A stretch of DNA of 64,000 nucleotides from an uncultured Actinomycetes bacterium (GCA_903924205.1 CAIYAP010000006.1:42567-106566); one strand, 5' to 3'. Shown: positions 8,665-18,970, numbered from the stretch's first letter. Translations and numbers: made by a program. Notes: generated by a model from the sequence alone, not told the origin.

Positions 8665-10106
8665 AAGCTCACGGCGGACAAGTCGGGAATAGTTCGGCCG
8701 GCTCGTTCGAGGAAGCCTCGCCACTCCTCACGGCGAGCGGTCCGGGCGACGTCGTCAATGGTCGACGTACAGACCTGCGCGGGATTCCATAAAGAGGCCA
8801 CGTCATCGAGCGACAGTGCACCCGTTCCGACGTGGGCGAGGAGGCCTGCGCCGCGCGTCGTCGCCTCGGCCTCTGCGGACACTTCAATTCGGCACCCGCT
8901 GGCATCGGCCAGGGTTTGGACCATGAACTCGTTGCGACTGATGCCGCCATCGACGCGCACCACCGCGGGGCGAACGCCCGTTTCCGCCTCGGCGGCGTCA
9001 ATGAGATCGACCGCATTGTGGGCGATGCCCTCGAGGACTGCGCGGATTAAGTGAGCACGAGAGGAACCTCTCGTCAGGCCGAAGAAAGCCCCGCGGGCAC
9101 CAAAGTCCCATTGGGGAGTGCCGAGGCCCATGAAGGCGGGCACGAAACTCACGCCCCCGTTGTCGGGAAGAGACTGGGCAATCGCGCTGGAATCGCGTGC
9201 GTCATCCAAGATGCGCAGGTCGTCGCGCAACCAGTCGATACAGGTTCCGGCGGAAAGACAGATTCCCTCGAGGCCCCACCAAATCTCGTTTTCGGTTGAT
9301 CGCATGACGGTGGGAAAACAGCCGGAGTCAAAGCGATTCATCACGGCGGGGCCCGAGGTGGAGCGGACCTGGTCAAGCATGGAGCCGGTGCCAAAGGTGA
9401 TCTTGGTGTCACCGGGACGTACCCCGTTTTGCCCAAAGAGCGAACTCGGCTGGTCGCCAATGAGTGCGACTAATTCGGGGGCACCGGTGAGCATTGTGGC
9501 GCGCCCGAATTGACCGGTGGTCGGCACGATCTGCGCGAGCTGGTCACGCCGGATGTTGAGCGCCTCAAGGACGCCATCGTCGTAGTCGAGAGCCGTGTCT
9601 ACAAAGCCGGTCACGGCCACATTGCTGTGGTCGGTGACGAACGAGGCGCCAGCGGTCAAAACGTGGGAGAGATAGCCGTCGAGGGTGGCAAACAGCACAT
9701 CTCGATCAGTGGCCAAGGCGTTTCGTAACCACTGCGCCTTGGTAGCGCTTTGGTTGGGCGCCAGGCGCAGCCCCGACCCTTGGAGGACGAGACAGTCAAT
9801 AACTGTGCGCAAGTCTTGCCAGCCGAGAGCGGGGCCGATGGGCTCACCGGTAGCGCGGTCAATCATCACGGTGGTGGCACGCTGATTGGTGATGGCGACG
9901 TAGGGCACGATCTCGCCCGCGAGAGTGTCGTTGGCGCAGGCAATCGCGAGAGCCGCAATCTCGATGGGGTCAAGTTCTACTTCTCCCGGCTGTGGTGATG
10001 TGACCGTGAGCGGCCGCTGTACCAAGCGACTGACCTCGCCCGAGGTGCTCACCAATGAGGTGCGCAGCGACGTTGTCCCCACGTCAATAACGAGAACCTT
10101 TACCAC
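8661..10106 (-). CDS. glpK: FGGY-family carbohydrate kinase, probably glycerol kinase
   Basis: MVKVLVIDVGTTSLRTSLV, ITNQRATTVM, VDGGISRNEFMVQTLADASG; in operon with glpD. Confidence 0.78.
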   Translation of the reverse strand: MVKVLVIDVGTTSLRTSLVSTSGEVSRLVQRPLTVTSPQPGEVELDPIEIAALAIACANDTLAGEIVPYVAITNQRATTVMIDRATGEPIGPALGWQDLRTVIDCLVLQGSGLRLAPNQSATKAQWLRNALATDRDVLFATLDGYLSHVLTAGASFVTDHSNVAVTGFVDTALDYDDGVLEALNIRRDQLAQIVPTTGQFGRATMLTGAPELVALIGDQPSSLFGQNGVRPGDTKITFGTGSMLDQVRSTSGPAVMNRFDSGCFPTVMRSTENEIWWGLEGICLSAGTCIDWLRDDLRILDDARDSSAIAQSLPDNGGVSFVPAFMGLGTPQWDFGARGAFFGLTRGSSRAHLIRAVLEGIAHNAVDLIDAAEAETGVRPAVVRVDGGISRNEFMVQTLADASGCRIEVSAEAEATTRGAGLLAHVGTGALSLDDVASLWNPAQVCTSTIDDVARTARREEWRGFLERAGRTIPDLSAVSF

Positions 10107-11545
10107 GATGCTCCTCCTAGGCCCAACACTCCGGGATTAAAAATGTGGCGCGGATCGAGCTCGTCCTTGATAGCGGTGAGTAGGTCAAAGGCGGTGCCGA
10201 GAGCATCGGGCATGAAGCGCGCACGGTTTCGACCTACGCCGTGGTGGTGGCTGAGCGCACCACCGACCGTCAATGTGGCTCGCGAGGCGGCGTCCCAGAC
10301 GGCGCGGTAATACGGCTCGGCTTCCTCAGGTCGGCCCGCGAAAGTGAAGTACAAGCATGCTCCATCGAGATAGGCGTGAGATTGGTGAACGGAGACGAGC
10401 AGAGTGCCCGCGACCGCCGCGACCGCCGTGCTTACCTCACGATGGAGGTCCGCCAATTGGCTCCACCGGCCCGCAATCTCGATGGTGTCCACCACGATCT
10501 GTCGCTCCCACAAAGGAGCGAGCGCAGAGACGTCATTGCGGTGGCCTAGCCATTTATCGACCAAAGCCGCATCGCGAGGAGTGGCGGCGGCGCATTCATC
10601 TTCCACAATCGCCATGTGTGCGGCCACCGTCAAGGGGTCACCCTCGTCGAGCACGATGAGAGCACAGTCGTCGAGGTCGAAATTTCGCTTTGATTCCACT
10701 TCGTCGTAGAGGCGAAGAACGGCGGGATGAGCCCCACGTTGCAAGATGCGTCGACAAACCTCATTACCTTCCGCGACAGTCGCGAAAGAGTAGGCCGCCT
10801 GTTGACGAGACTCGGCGACCGGCCACGTGGCGAGAGTGACCTCGGTGATGACACCCAACGTTCCTTCGGAACCCACGAAGAGGCCTATGAGGTCGGGCCC
10901 GACCGACGAGCGCGGCGCGCGGTCACCGAGATGCAGCACCCCGTGCGTCGCGGTCACCACGCGAAGACCGCGGATGATGTCTTCGATCTTCCCGTAGCGA
11001 TTTGATAGTTGACCCGCACCGCGACATGCGACCCATCCACCCACGGTCGAAATTTCAAAGGATTGCGGAAAGTGGCCGACGGTGCGACCCGTGCGCGCCA
11101 AGTGTGCTTCGAGGTCGGGACCTGACAGTCCGGCACCCACGGTGATCCAGCCACTCTCGTCATCTTGCTCAACGATGTCCGTCAGGTCGGTGAGATCGAG
11201 AGCCACTCCTCCCGTGGGCGCGATAGCACCACCCACGACGCCCGAGCGACCCGCCTGTACCGTGAGTGGCGTCATGGTCTCGTGGCACATCGCGACAATT
11301 ACCTCGACATCGCCCTGATGGCGGGGTCGAAGAACGATGCCGGGCAGCGTCGCGGGGGAGCCCTGCGCGGCCCATCCAATGGACAGGGGCCACCAGTCGC
11401 GACCCGCTTCACGTCGCGTGGGCTCATCGATAGCGGCCGGACAACCGATACCGCACAACTTCTCGATGACCGTGGCGTCGAGGGCAGGTCCCAGAAAGTG
11501 CGGATCGTTCGTACCGTGAATCTGATTCGGCATGATGGGTTTCAT
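10100..11545 (-). CDS. FAD-binding oxidase/transferase resembling alkyldihydroxyacetonephosphate synthase
   Basis: GHFPQSFEISTVGGWVACRGAGQLSNRYGKIEDIIRGLRVV, GPDLIGLFVGSEGTLGVITEVTL, GALSHHHGVGRNRARFM; start at 11545 forms an ATGA overlap with the glpD stop. Confidence 0.85.
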   Translation of the reverse strand: MKPIMPNQIHGTNDPHFLGPALDATVIEKLCGIGCPAAIDEPTRREAGRDWWPLSIGWAAQGSPATLPGIVLRPRHQGDVEVIVAMCHETMTPLTVQAGRSGVVGGAIAPTGGVALDLTDLTDIVEQDDESGWITVGAGLSGPDLEAHLARTGRTVGHFPQSFEISTVGGWVACRGAGQLSNRYGKIEDIIRGLRVVTATHGVLHLGDRAPRSSVGPDLIGLFVGSEGTLGVITEVTLATWPVAESRQQAAYSFATVAEGNEVCRRILQRGAHPAVLRLYDEVESKRNFDLDDCALIVLDEGDPLTVAAHMAIVEDECAAATPRDAALVDKWLGHRNDVSALAPLWERQIVVDTIEIAGRWSQLADLHREVSTAVAAVAGTLLVSVHQSHAYLDGACLYFTFAGRPEEAEPYYRAVWDAASRATLTVGGALSHHHGVGRNRARFMPDALGTAFDLLTAIKDELDPRHIFNPGVLGLGGASW

Positions 11546-13188
11546 TCGGGGAGTCCTTCGATAGATAGTCCGGCGGTGGCGAGTTCGCGCCGAGCCATGG
11601 CGTAGAAGCTCGCGAGCATCGCAGTGACCTTTTCGGGTGACCAGCCGCATATCGGGGCGACTCGCTCCGCAATCGCTCGTGCCGCCAGCACGGTAGCCCG
11701 GGCATCGTGAAGGTAGGCGCGAGTGCGGCGAGTGAGGAGGTCGTCGACAGAGACCACCATCTCGTTGGCGCACATCCACTCAAACTCGGCCCAACTGTGG
11801 GGGAGTCCGGCGATGGGGGTCTCACCCGCATTGTTAGCGCGGGCGATGTGCTGCGCAATCTCCGATCCCCGGGTGCCGAAGCGGTGAAAGAGGTACGTCG
11901 CAAGAGTGTCAGACCCTGACGGTGCCGAACCGCTACCACTGAGAGCGAGGGAGGCAGTGGAGCAACGGCGACGGCGTCCGAGAAAGGAGGCGACTTCATC
12001 CACGGTGTCTTCTGCCATCTTGCGGTAAGTGGTCCATTTCCCGCCGGTGATGTGAATAAGACCGTCATTCGCCGACTCGACCTGGTGGCGACGGGACAGG
12101 TCCGCCGTCCGCTCGGAAATAGCCGTGCCGGCTCGGGGCCTCAACAAAGGTCGAAGTCCCGCCCACACACCGGTGACATCGTCACTGGTCAAGTTGCTAC
12201 TCGTCGCGGCGTTGACCGCCCTCAGGAGATACGCGACGTCGTCCGCGGTGCAGAGGGGGGTGTCGATATCGCCGTCGTAGGGGGTGTCGGTCGTTCCGAT
12301 GAACGTGTGCGCGGAATTGTCGAAGGGAAGGACAAAGATGCTGCGCCGCTCGCCCGGTACCGGGAAAACGGCAGCCACGTCACAGGGCAAACGATCAGCC
12401 GGGACGGTGATATGGACGCCCTTGGCGGGGGTGATTCGAGATGGCGCCGTCGCGTCTTCGAGGTGAAAGATGTCATCAGCCCACACGCCCGTGGCATTCA
12501 CGACCGCTCGAGAAGAAATCTCAAAGTGAGAGTTGTCGCCGTGGTCAATACCGCTGACGCCAACGACGAGCCCCTCAATATTGCGTGTCAGCCCGGTGAC
12601 CGAGGCGTAGTTCAGGCACACAGCGCCATGTTCGTGGGCGGTGCGAGCAAGGGTCAATGCCACTCGCGCATCGTCTCCACGAGCGTCGTAGTACAAGAAC
12701 CCCGCCACCAATTTGTCCGCACGCAGCGTGGGGATATGACCGAGTGCCTCCTCGCGGGTGATCTGGCGATAGCGACGACCGATCCGCCACCCGCCCGTGA
12801 GGTCGTACAAGCGCAGCGCCGAGGCATATGCCTTGGTCACCGTTTTTGAGACCACGCCACCCGAGCCGAAGAGGGGGATGAGAAAGGGAAGGGGGGCGAT
12901 GAGGTGGGGTGCATTTTTCAGTAAGCGTTGACGTTCGCGCAGGTTCTCGTACACCAAGCGAAATTCTTTTTGCTGGAGATAACGAAGACCGCCGTGAGCC
13001 ATCTTGGAGCTCTTCGAACTCGTTCCCGAGCCAAAGTCGCCCTTGTCGAGCAGCACCACCGATAACCCACGGGCAGCAGCGTCTACCGCGACGCCGGCAC
13101 CAGTCATGCCCGCCCCAATGACCACGAGGTCGACGGTGCCGATCTGGCTCAGACGTTGGCGCTGCACGCTGCGGATGAAGTCCGTCAT
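11542..13188 (-). CDS. glpD: Glycerol-3-phosphate dehydrogenase, FAD-dependent
   Basis: DLVVIGAGMTGAGVAVDAAARGLSVVLLDKGDFGSGTSSKSSKMAHGGLRYLQ; ITGGKWTTYRKMAED. Confidence 0.93.
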   Translation of the reverse strand: MTDFIRSVQRQRLSQIGTVDLVVIGAGMTGAGVAVDAAARGLSVVLLDKGDFGSGTSSKSSKMAHGGLRYLQQKEFRLVYENLRERQRLLKNAPHLIAPLPFLIPLFGSGGVVSKTVTKAYASALRLYDLTGGWRIGRRYRQITREEALGHIPTLRADKLVAGFLYYDARGDDARVALTLARTAHEHGAVCLNYASVTGLTRNIEGLVVGVSGIDHGDNSHFEISSRAVVNATGVWADDIFHLEDATAPSRITPAKGVHITVPADRLPCDVAAVFPVPGERRSIFVLPFDNSAHTFIGTTDTPYDGDIDTPLCTADDVAYLLRAVNAATSSNLTSDDVTGVWAGLRPLLRPRAGTAISERTADLSRRHQVESANDGLIHITGGKWTTYRKMAEDTVDEVASFLGRRRRCSTASLALSGSGSAPSGSDTLATYLFHRFGTRGSEIAQHIARANNAGETPIAGLPHSWAEFEWMCANEMVVSVDDLLTRRTRAYLHDARATVLAARAIAERVAPICGWSPEKVTAMLASFYAMARRELATAGLSIEGLPE

Positions 13189-13243
13189 ACGGCCATGTTT
13201 CCACACGGTGAGCGTCGCGACCCTCTCCGGTAGCCTCGCGGGT

Positions 13244-14419
13244 ATGGACTTTGCTCTTTCCGACGAGCTGGCGGCCCTCCAGCAGACCGTCCGCCGATTT
13301 GCTCAAGAAAAAGTGGCTCCGCGAGCCCGCGACATCGACCAGACCGGGGAGTACCCGCAGGATATTTTCGATGGCCTGCGTGATGCCGACCTGCTGGGTC
13401 TCTGCATCCCCGAGGAATATGGCGGTTCCGGTGCCGGCATCATGGGTTTGACCTTGGCTATCGAAGAAGTCACGAAGTACTCCAATGTCATTGGTTTGAT
13501 GCTGCTGTTGACGCGTTTGCCGACCGGACCGATCATGATCGCTGGGTCCGAGGAGCAAAAACTGAAGTATCTGCCCGGCATCGCGTCAGGCGAGTCGCGC
13601 GCCGCCTTTTGCCTCTCGGAGCCAGGCGCGGGTTCCGACGTTGCCGGCATGCAGTCGCAAGCCATCGCCGACCCCGACGTGCCGGGGGGCTGGATTTTGT
13701 CGGGCACCAAGTGCTGGATCAGTGGTGTGTCGCAAGCGGATTGGTTTACCGTCTTCGCCAAGACGGGCGATCGCGCGTCACGTCACCACGATGCCATCAC
13801 CGGTTTCATCGTTCCCGCTGATCGACTCGGTGTTTCACGTCCGCGCGTGGATCGCAAAATGGGCGTCAAGGGTATTGACACCGGTGAAGTGGTCTTTGAC
13901 AACGTGAAGCTCGGACCTGAGGACGTCATTGGCGCGGTGGGTGGATTCCGGCTGGCCATGCTGGGCCTGAACGCCATGCGCCCCATCGTGGCCGCGCGCG
14001 GTATAGGTCTGGCCGAAGGTGCACTCATGTACGCCACTGAGTACGTCAAGAATCGTGCCGCCTTCGGCAGCACGATTGCTCACATGCAAGGCATCCAATG
14101 GGAAATTGCGAAGTGCGCCACGGAGATTGAAGCCGCTCGCTTGCTCACCTATCGCGCGGCGTGGCTGGCTGACCAGGGCAAGTTCACGAAGGAATACGTG
14201 CCCATGCTGTCGATGAGCAAGTACTACGCGGCCGAAGTAGCCGTCAAGGCCTCCGGGCTGGCGGTGCAACTTCTCGGCGCGGCGGGCTACATGGAAGAGC
14301 ACCCCACCGAACAGTGGTATCGAGACGCGCGTCAGCTCACCATCGTGGAAGGCACCAGCCAGATTCAACTCGGGCTCATCGCGAAGGGCGTCTTAGGCCA
14401 CGACATGTGGTGGGATTAA
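13244..14419 (+). CDS. Acyl-CoA dehydrogenase
   Basis: AAFCLSEPGAGSDVAGM, YATEYVKNRAAFGSTIAHMQGIQWEIA, TEQWYRDARQLTIVEGTSQIQ; start moved from 13004 to 13244. Confidence 0.95.
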   Translation: MDFALSDELAALQQTVRRFAQEKVAPRARDIDQTGEYPQDIFDGLRDADLLGLCIPEEYGGSGAGIMGLTLAIEEVTKYSNVIGLMLLLTRLPTGPIMIAGSEEQKLKYLPGIASGESRAAFCLSEPGAGSDVAGMQSQAIADPDVPGGWILSGTKCWISGVSQADWFTVFAKTGDRASRHHDAITGFIVPADRLGVSRPRVDRKMGVKGIDTGEVVFDNVKLGPEDVIGAVGGFRLAMLGLNAMRPIVAARGIGLAEGALMYATEYVKNRAAFGSTIAHMQGIQWEIAKCATEIEAARLLTYRAAWLADQGKFTKEYVPMLSMSKYYAAEVAVKASGLAVQLLGAAGYMEEHPTEQWYRDARQLTIVEGTSQIQLGLIAKGVLGHDMWWD

Positions 14420-15442
14420 GTGTCCGAGTTTTTGAACTCGGCGCTTCTGCAGCGACTCGTGAATGGCGCCGAACTTGACCGTTCTGAAGCGCACGATGCC
14501 TTGGCTGACATCTTGGCGGGCTCGGTCGATCCTCTCCTTGTCGCGTCATTCGTCACCTCGCTGACGACGCGAAATGTCACGGCAGACGAGATGACCGGGT
14601 TCGTCGACGCCATGATGGCCGTGGGTACTCGAGTCGACGTCCCCGACGGCGCCATTGACATCGTGGGCACCGGCGGAGATCTCAGCCACAGTGTGAATGT
14701 CTCAACGATGGCCGCCCTGACGGTGGCGGGCGCTGGTGTACCCGTCGCCAAACATGGCAACCGTGCGGCGTCATCATCAGTCGGGACGGCGGATGTCCTC
14801 GAAGGGCTGGGAGTGGTCTTGGAGCAATCGCCCGAGACGGTGCGTCGCAGCATCGATGAGTGCAATTTCGGTTTTTGTTTTGCGCCCGTCTTCCATCCGG
14901 CTCTCCGTCACCTCGCCCCTATTCGTCGGACCTTGGGTTTTCGCACGGTGTTTAACTTCCTCGGCCCACTCGCGTCGCCGGCACAAGTTCGTCGGGGCCT
15001 CTTTGGCGTCTCCGACAAGACCGCGCTTGATCGCATGGCGCATGTACTTCGCTCACGTGGGGTCATTGACGCGCTCTGTGTGTATTCGGACGATGGCCTC
15101 GACGAAATCTCGATCGGCGCTCCCTCGACGTGGGTGCGCATCACTGATGGGGAGATTCGAACGGAGCGCTTCGATCCCGCGTCGGTGAATATGTCTCATT
15201 CGCTCTCGGAAATCCGTGGTGGCGATCTCGCTACCAACGTGCGTGCCGTGGAGGAATACCTCGCCGGCAAGGAGGGCGCCGTTGCGGACATCGTGTCCGT
15301 CAATGCCGCCGCCGCACTCATCGTGGCAGGTGTCACTCGTTCGATGGCCGATGGCATCGAGATCGCTCGTCATTCGGTTCGCTCGGGGCGGGCGGGCGAC
15401 GTGCTGTCACACGCGGTCGCCGTCTCACGCACGACCCCGTAG
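14420..15442 (+). CDS. trpD: Anthranilate phosphoribosyltransferase
   Basis: DIVGTGGDLSHSVNVSTMAALTVAGAGVPVAKHGNRAASSSVGTADVLEGLGV; GTG start after the acyl-CoA dehydrogenase stop. Confidence 0.94.
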   Translation: MSEFLNSALLQRLVNGAELDRSEAHDALADILAGSVDPLLVASFVTSLTTRNVTADEMTGFVDAMMAVGTRVDVPDGAIDIVGTGGDLSHSVNVSTMAALTVAGAGVPVAKHGNRAASSSVGTADVLEGLGVVLEQSPETVRRSIDECNFGFCFAPVFHPALRHLAPIRRTLGFRTVFNFLGPLASPAQVRRGLFGVSDKTALDRMAHVLRSRGVIDALCVYSDDGLDEISIGAPSTWVRITDGEIRTERFDPASVNMSHSLSEIRGGDLATNVRAVEEYLAGKEGAVADIVSVNAAAALIVAGVTRSMADGIEIARHSVRSGRAGDVLSHAVAVSRTTP

Positions 15443-15465
15443 GGCGCCTGCGGTAGCGTCTCGGC

Positions 15466-16608
15466 ATGTCTGGTCCACTGTCAGGTATTCGCATTGTGGA
15501 GCTCGCCGGTATCGGCCCCTCGCCCTATGGAGCGATGTTGCTCGCCGACTTGGGTGCCACGGTGATTCGTCTCGAACGGGGGGTTGACGACGCACCGGCG
15601 ACTCCTCACTTTGACGTTCTCAACCGCTCTCGCCCGTCGGTGGCGGTCGATCTCAAGTCGCCCGCCGGTGTCGACTTAGTTCGCGAGCTCATCGAGAGCG
15701 CTGATGCGCTCATCGAAGGTTTTCGCCCGGGTGTGGCGGAGCGCCTGGGGGTGGGCCCCGGGGACCTTCTCCCCATCAACCCTCGACTCGTCTACGGACG
15801 GATGACGGGATGGGGTCAAGATGGGCCCCTCGCTCAGCGTGCCGGCCATGACATCAACTACATCGCCCTCTCAGGAGCCCTGTGGTCCATCGGTCGCGAA
15901 GGTGAGCGACCCGTGCCGCCACTCAACTTGGTCGGCGACTTCGGCGGTGGTGGCTTAGTGCTCGCCTTTGGTCTCCTCGCTGCCATCTTGTCGGCACGCA
16001 CCACTGGGCAGGGCCAAGTGGTGGACGCCGCCATGGTGGACGGCTCGGCATCTCTGATGGCCATGACGTATTCGTTCATGGGTGCAGGTTTTTGGCGTGA
16101 GGAACGCGGTACCAATATCCTCGACACGGGAGCGCCGTTTTACGACGTCTACGACACTGCCGATGGGCGCTACATCGCGGTAGGGGCCATCGAACCCCAG
16201 TTTTACCAGGAGCTACTAGACGGCCTCGAACTCGACCCGAGCTCGTTGCCCCCGCAGATGAGCCGTGATAGCTGGCCCGAGCTGCGCGAGATTTTCGCGG
16301 CGCGCTTCGCGACCAAGACGAGAGATGAATGGGAAGCAATATTCATTGATCGAGATGCCTGCGTGACACCGGTACTGTCGCCGAGCGAAGCGGTTGCGTA
16401 CGGCCATAATCAGCAGCGAGAAACTTTCGTCACGCAGCCCGTGGCTCAACCCGCCCCCATTCCGCGCTTCTCGGCGACACCCGGTGCGATCTCGTCGCCG
16501 CCACTGGCGCCGGGGTCGCAGACCACTGCGGGATTGACCTCGTGGGGTTTGTCGCCAGAGGCGATCGCGAGGTTCCGCGAGCGTGGCGCCTTTGGATCTA
16601 GACCGTAA
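15466..16608 (+). CDS. CaiB/BaiF family CoA transferase (alpha-methylacyl-CoA racemase-like)
   Basis: MSGPLSGIRIVELAGIGPSPYGAMLLADLGATVIRLER; YGRMTGWGQDGP; GHDINYIALSGAL. Confidence 0.93.
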   Translation: MSGPLSGIRIVELAGIGPSPYGAMLLADLGATVIRLERGVDDAPATPHFDVLNRSRPSVAVDLKSPAGVDLVRELIESADALIEGFRPGVAERLGVGPGDLLPINPRLVYGRMTGWGQDGPLAQRAGHDINYIALSGALWSIGREGERPVPPLNLVGDFGGGGLVLAFGLLAAILSARTTGQGQVVDAAMVDGSASLMAMTYSFMGAGFWREERGTNILDTGAPFYDVYDTADGRYIAVGAIEPQFYQELLDGLELDPSSLPPQMSRDSWPELREIFAARFATKTRDEWEAIFIDRDACVTPVLSPSEAVAYGHNQQRETFVTQPVAQPAPIPRFSATPGAISSPPLAPGSQTTAGLTSWGLSPEAIARFRERGAFGSRP

Positions 16609-16834
16609 CGACGGGGCAGGTCAAGGTGCGGGTGATTCCGCCGACTTGCTGCAGTGCCGCAATCACATTCTGTCCGAGAGCGTCAAGGCTCTCGGCTCCA
16701 CAGCGCACGATGACGTCGTAGGGACCGGTGATTTCATTCGCTTCAGTGACGCCCGTCACGGTGCGTGCGGCCCGCACGACGTCGGCGGCCTTTCCTACTT
16801 CAGTCTGAATCAAGATGTAGGCGGTGACGGACAT
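16598..16834 (-). CDS. Stand-alone Lrp/AsnC ligand-binding (RAM) domain protein
   Basis: 78 aa, TAYILIQTEVGKAADVVRAARTVTGVTEANEITGPYDVIVRCGAESLDALGQNVIAALQQVGGITRTLTCPVV, no HTH. Confidence 0.85.
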   Translation of the reverse strand: MSVTAYILIQTEVGKAADVVRAARTVTGVTEANEITGPYDVIVRCGAESLDALGQNVIAALQQVGGITRTLTCPVVTV

Positions 16835-16886
16835 GTCGCTCCCTTACTGGCGTTCTTGCCATTGTGCCACCACTGGGGGCCACGCG

Positions 16887-17129
16887 CTAGGACAGGGACC
16901 AAAAGCTAGGTCCGCCACCGCGGCTGCCGCCGATGTGCCACTGGTGACACACGGGACAGCGATAAGTGTCGAGTTCGACTCGGTCTCGCGACCACGCGGC
17001 TTGGGCGGCCTGCTGAGCTTCACCTTGCGTTCGATATTGCTGTTTGGGGCTGCCATCAACTTTCACGTGGCTGTTCACCGAGGGCGGACGCGGGGTGTCG
17101 TTTCGAGGTCGTCGAGGTCGCCGCGCCAT
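16887..17129 (-). CDS. Small CxxC zinc-ribbon-like protein
   Basis: 80 aa with YRCPVCHQWHIG motif, upstream basic region; short, so moderate support. Confidence 0.5.
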   Translation of the reverse strand: MARRPRRPRNDTPRPPSVNSHVKVDGSPKQQYRTQGEAQQAAQAAWSRDRVELDTYRCPVCHQWHIGGSRGGGPSFWSLS

Positions 17130-17167
17130 GTGCGTAGGTTACCGAGCAACCTTCTAGCCTTGCGTCA

Positions 17168-17464
17168 GTGACCATGATTCCTGACACCATCGAGCAGATT
17201 GTCACGACCCCACGGGTCGATGAGGGCGATCACGAGCGTTTCACACACATCGTTCTCGAGGGTTTTCACACCGGCGATGACGAAGACGACAGCGAATTCG
17301 TGTCCGTCGGTAACTCCGTTGTCGACGGGATGATTAACCAAACCCCCGTGAAAGCACTATGCGGCAAAATTTGGGTTCCGGGCCGTGACCCCGGAAAATA
17401 TCCCGTGTGCCCAACTTGCAAAGAGATTGCGATATCGCTCGGCTGGAGCGTTCCTGGCGCTTAG
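17168..17464 (+). CDS. DUF3039-type small actinobacterial protein
   Basis: 98 aa; ALCGKIWVPGRDPGKYPVCPTCKEI with conserved CxxC. Confidence 0.75.
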   Translation: MTMIPDTIEQIVTTPRVDEGDHERFTHIVLEGFHTGDDEDDSEFVSVGNSVVDGMINQTPVKALCGKIWVPGRDPGKYPVCPTCKEIAISLGWSVPGA

Positions 17465-18240
17465 GGGCGAAGTCGCTCTTCGAAGAAGGCCATGACCTGC
17501 TCGAGAGCTTTTTGGGTGGGCGACTCGGGATTCGTTCCGAGATCCTCGGTCAGAACTGAATGCGCATCACGCCGGTAGCCCCAGGGATTCGCCTCTGAGG
17601 AATCGATCTCAATTCCAATAAAGCCCTCACCAAGTTCCTGGCGAAGGCGAGCGAAGCGTTCGGCGGGCACGTAGGCGTCGCCGGTGAATCGAAGACCCAA
17701 CACGCACGCGCCGTTAGCGACCCTCTCTTTGACCTCAGCCAGTTGCCGGTCGCTGATGCCGAGTGCTCGCTTTGAGCGCCGGCGGGGTCCGATTGGGAGC
17801 GAAGGCTGCGACAAAACGGGCGCGGCCACAATGGGGTCGGTCATCATGGCGAGGCCGAAGCCCCCCGTGAGACACATTCCGACAACTCCCACGGGAAGGT
17901 CGGGAGACACGTAGTGACAGAGGTCGGTAAGCCACGCGGTGATGCGACTTGGCTTCTTGGTAGCGAAGAGTGTGAACTCTCGTGAAATACAGGCGCGAAG
18001 GATTTGGTGATTCGCGTACCGAGACGTCGGTTCTCGCCCGTCATCGCCAAAGAGGTGAGGCATCACAACTCGAAAACCGCGGCTCGCGGTGTGGCGGGCG
18101 AAGTTGGCCACCAGTGGAGTGATGCCCGGGATCTCGGACAGCACGATGACAACCGGGCCATCACCAATCTCGAAAACCGTTCGCGTGTCACCGCGAAGAG
18201 TTATTGAGCTGGACGAAAAGTCGGACAAGGCGTCTTTCAT
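17461..18240 (-). CDS. Dienelactone hydrolase family protein
   Basis: VVIVLSEIPGITPLVANFARHTASRGFRVVMPHLFG; VGVVGMCLTGGFGL nucleophile elbow with Cys. Confidence 0.85.
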   Translation of the reverse strand: MKDALSDFSSSSITLRGDTRTVFEIGDGPVVIVLSEIPGITPLVANFARHTASRGFRVVMPHLFGDDGREPTSRYANHQILRACISREFTLFATKKPSRITAWLTDLCHYVSPDLPVGVVGMCLTGGFGLAMMTDPIVAAPVLSQPSLPIGPRRRSKRALGISDRQLAEVKERVANGACVLGLRFTGDAYVPAERFARLRQELGEGFIGIEIDSSEANPWGYRRDAHSVLTEDLGTNPESPTQKALEQVMAFFEERLRP

Positions 18241-18295
18241 GGCGGTTCCCCCTCGCCCCGTAGGCTAGACAGAGCCGACGACGAAAGGGGGGTTC

Positions 18296-18970
18296 ATGAA
18301 AGTTTTGTGTATTCGCCATCACGATGAAGACGACGCAGGACTCATTGCCGACGCCCTTATCGAGCGTGGCGCTTCGGTCACCACCGTGCTTGTTTCTGAT
18401 TCATCGCACCTTCCGTCGACGCAAGACTGGGACTTCGTGGTCATTTTGGGTTCCAAACATGCGACCTACGACCCTGACGTCGAAGAAAGGTTCTTCGCTG
18501 CCGAAATGCAATTCATTCGAGACATCGATGCCCGGGGCGTCGGGATTCTCGGAATCTGTTTTGGGGGCCAGGCCCTGTGTCGCGCCTTTGGCGGCAGTGT
18601 CCAAAAAGCTCCCGAGGGCGAAGTCGGTTGGTTCCTCGTTACCCCGACGGAGGACTCGCCTATTTCACCGGGTCCCTGGTTTGAGTTTCATTTCGACCGC
18701 TGTACCTTGCCGGATGGGGCTATCACGTGGGCTCACACGGATCGCGCAGTTCAAGCTTTTTCAATTGGCCGCCACGTGGGGACCCAATTTCATCCGGAGA
18801 TCGATGCGCGCCAACTGCGCGTGTGGATGTCAACCGACGGTGACGATGTCCGAACGCTAGGACTCGACCCCGAATCTCTCATCAGCCAAACGCTGGCCGA
18901 GGAACCGAGTGCGCGCGAGCGTGCCCGTGATCTGGTCACCGTGGCCCTACAGCAAGCAGGTCTCGCATGA
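18296..18970 (+). CDS. Class I (type 1) glutamine amidotransferase domain protein
   Basis: GVGILGICFGGQALCRAFGG (catalytic Cys), VGTQFHPEID (catalytic His-Glu). Confidence 0.88.
   Translation: MKVLCIRHHDEDDAGLIADALIERGASVTTVLVSDSSHLPSTQDWDFVVILGSKHATYDPDVEERFFAAEMQFIRDIDARGVGILGICFGGQALCRAFGGSVQKAPEGEVGWFLVTPTEDSPISPGPWFEFHFDRCTLPDGAITWAHTDRAVQAFSIGRHVGTQFHPEIDARQLRVWMSTDGDDVRTLGLDPESLISQTLAEEPSARERARDLVTVALQQAGLA

Noticed and set aside
12575-13558. 327-aa minus-strand ORF
   Set aside because: Out of frame with glpD and antisense to the acyl-CoA dehydrogenase start; low-complexity, shadow ORF of GC-biased codons.
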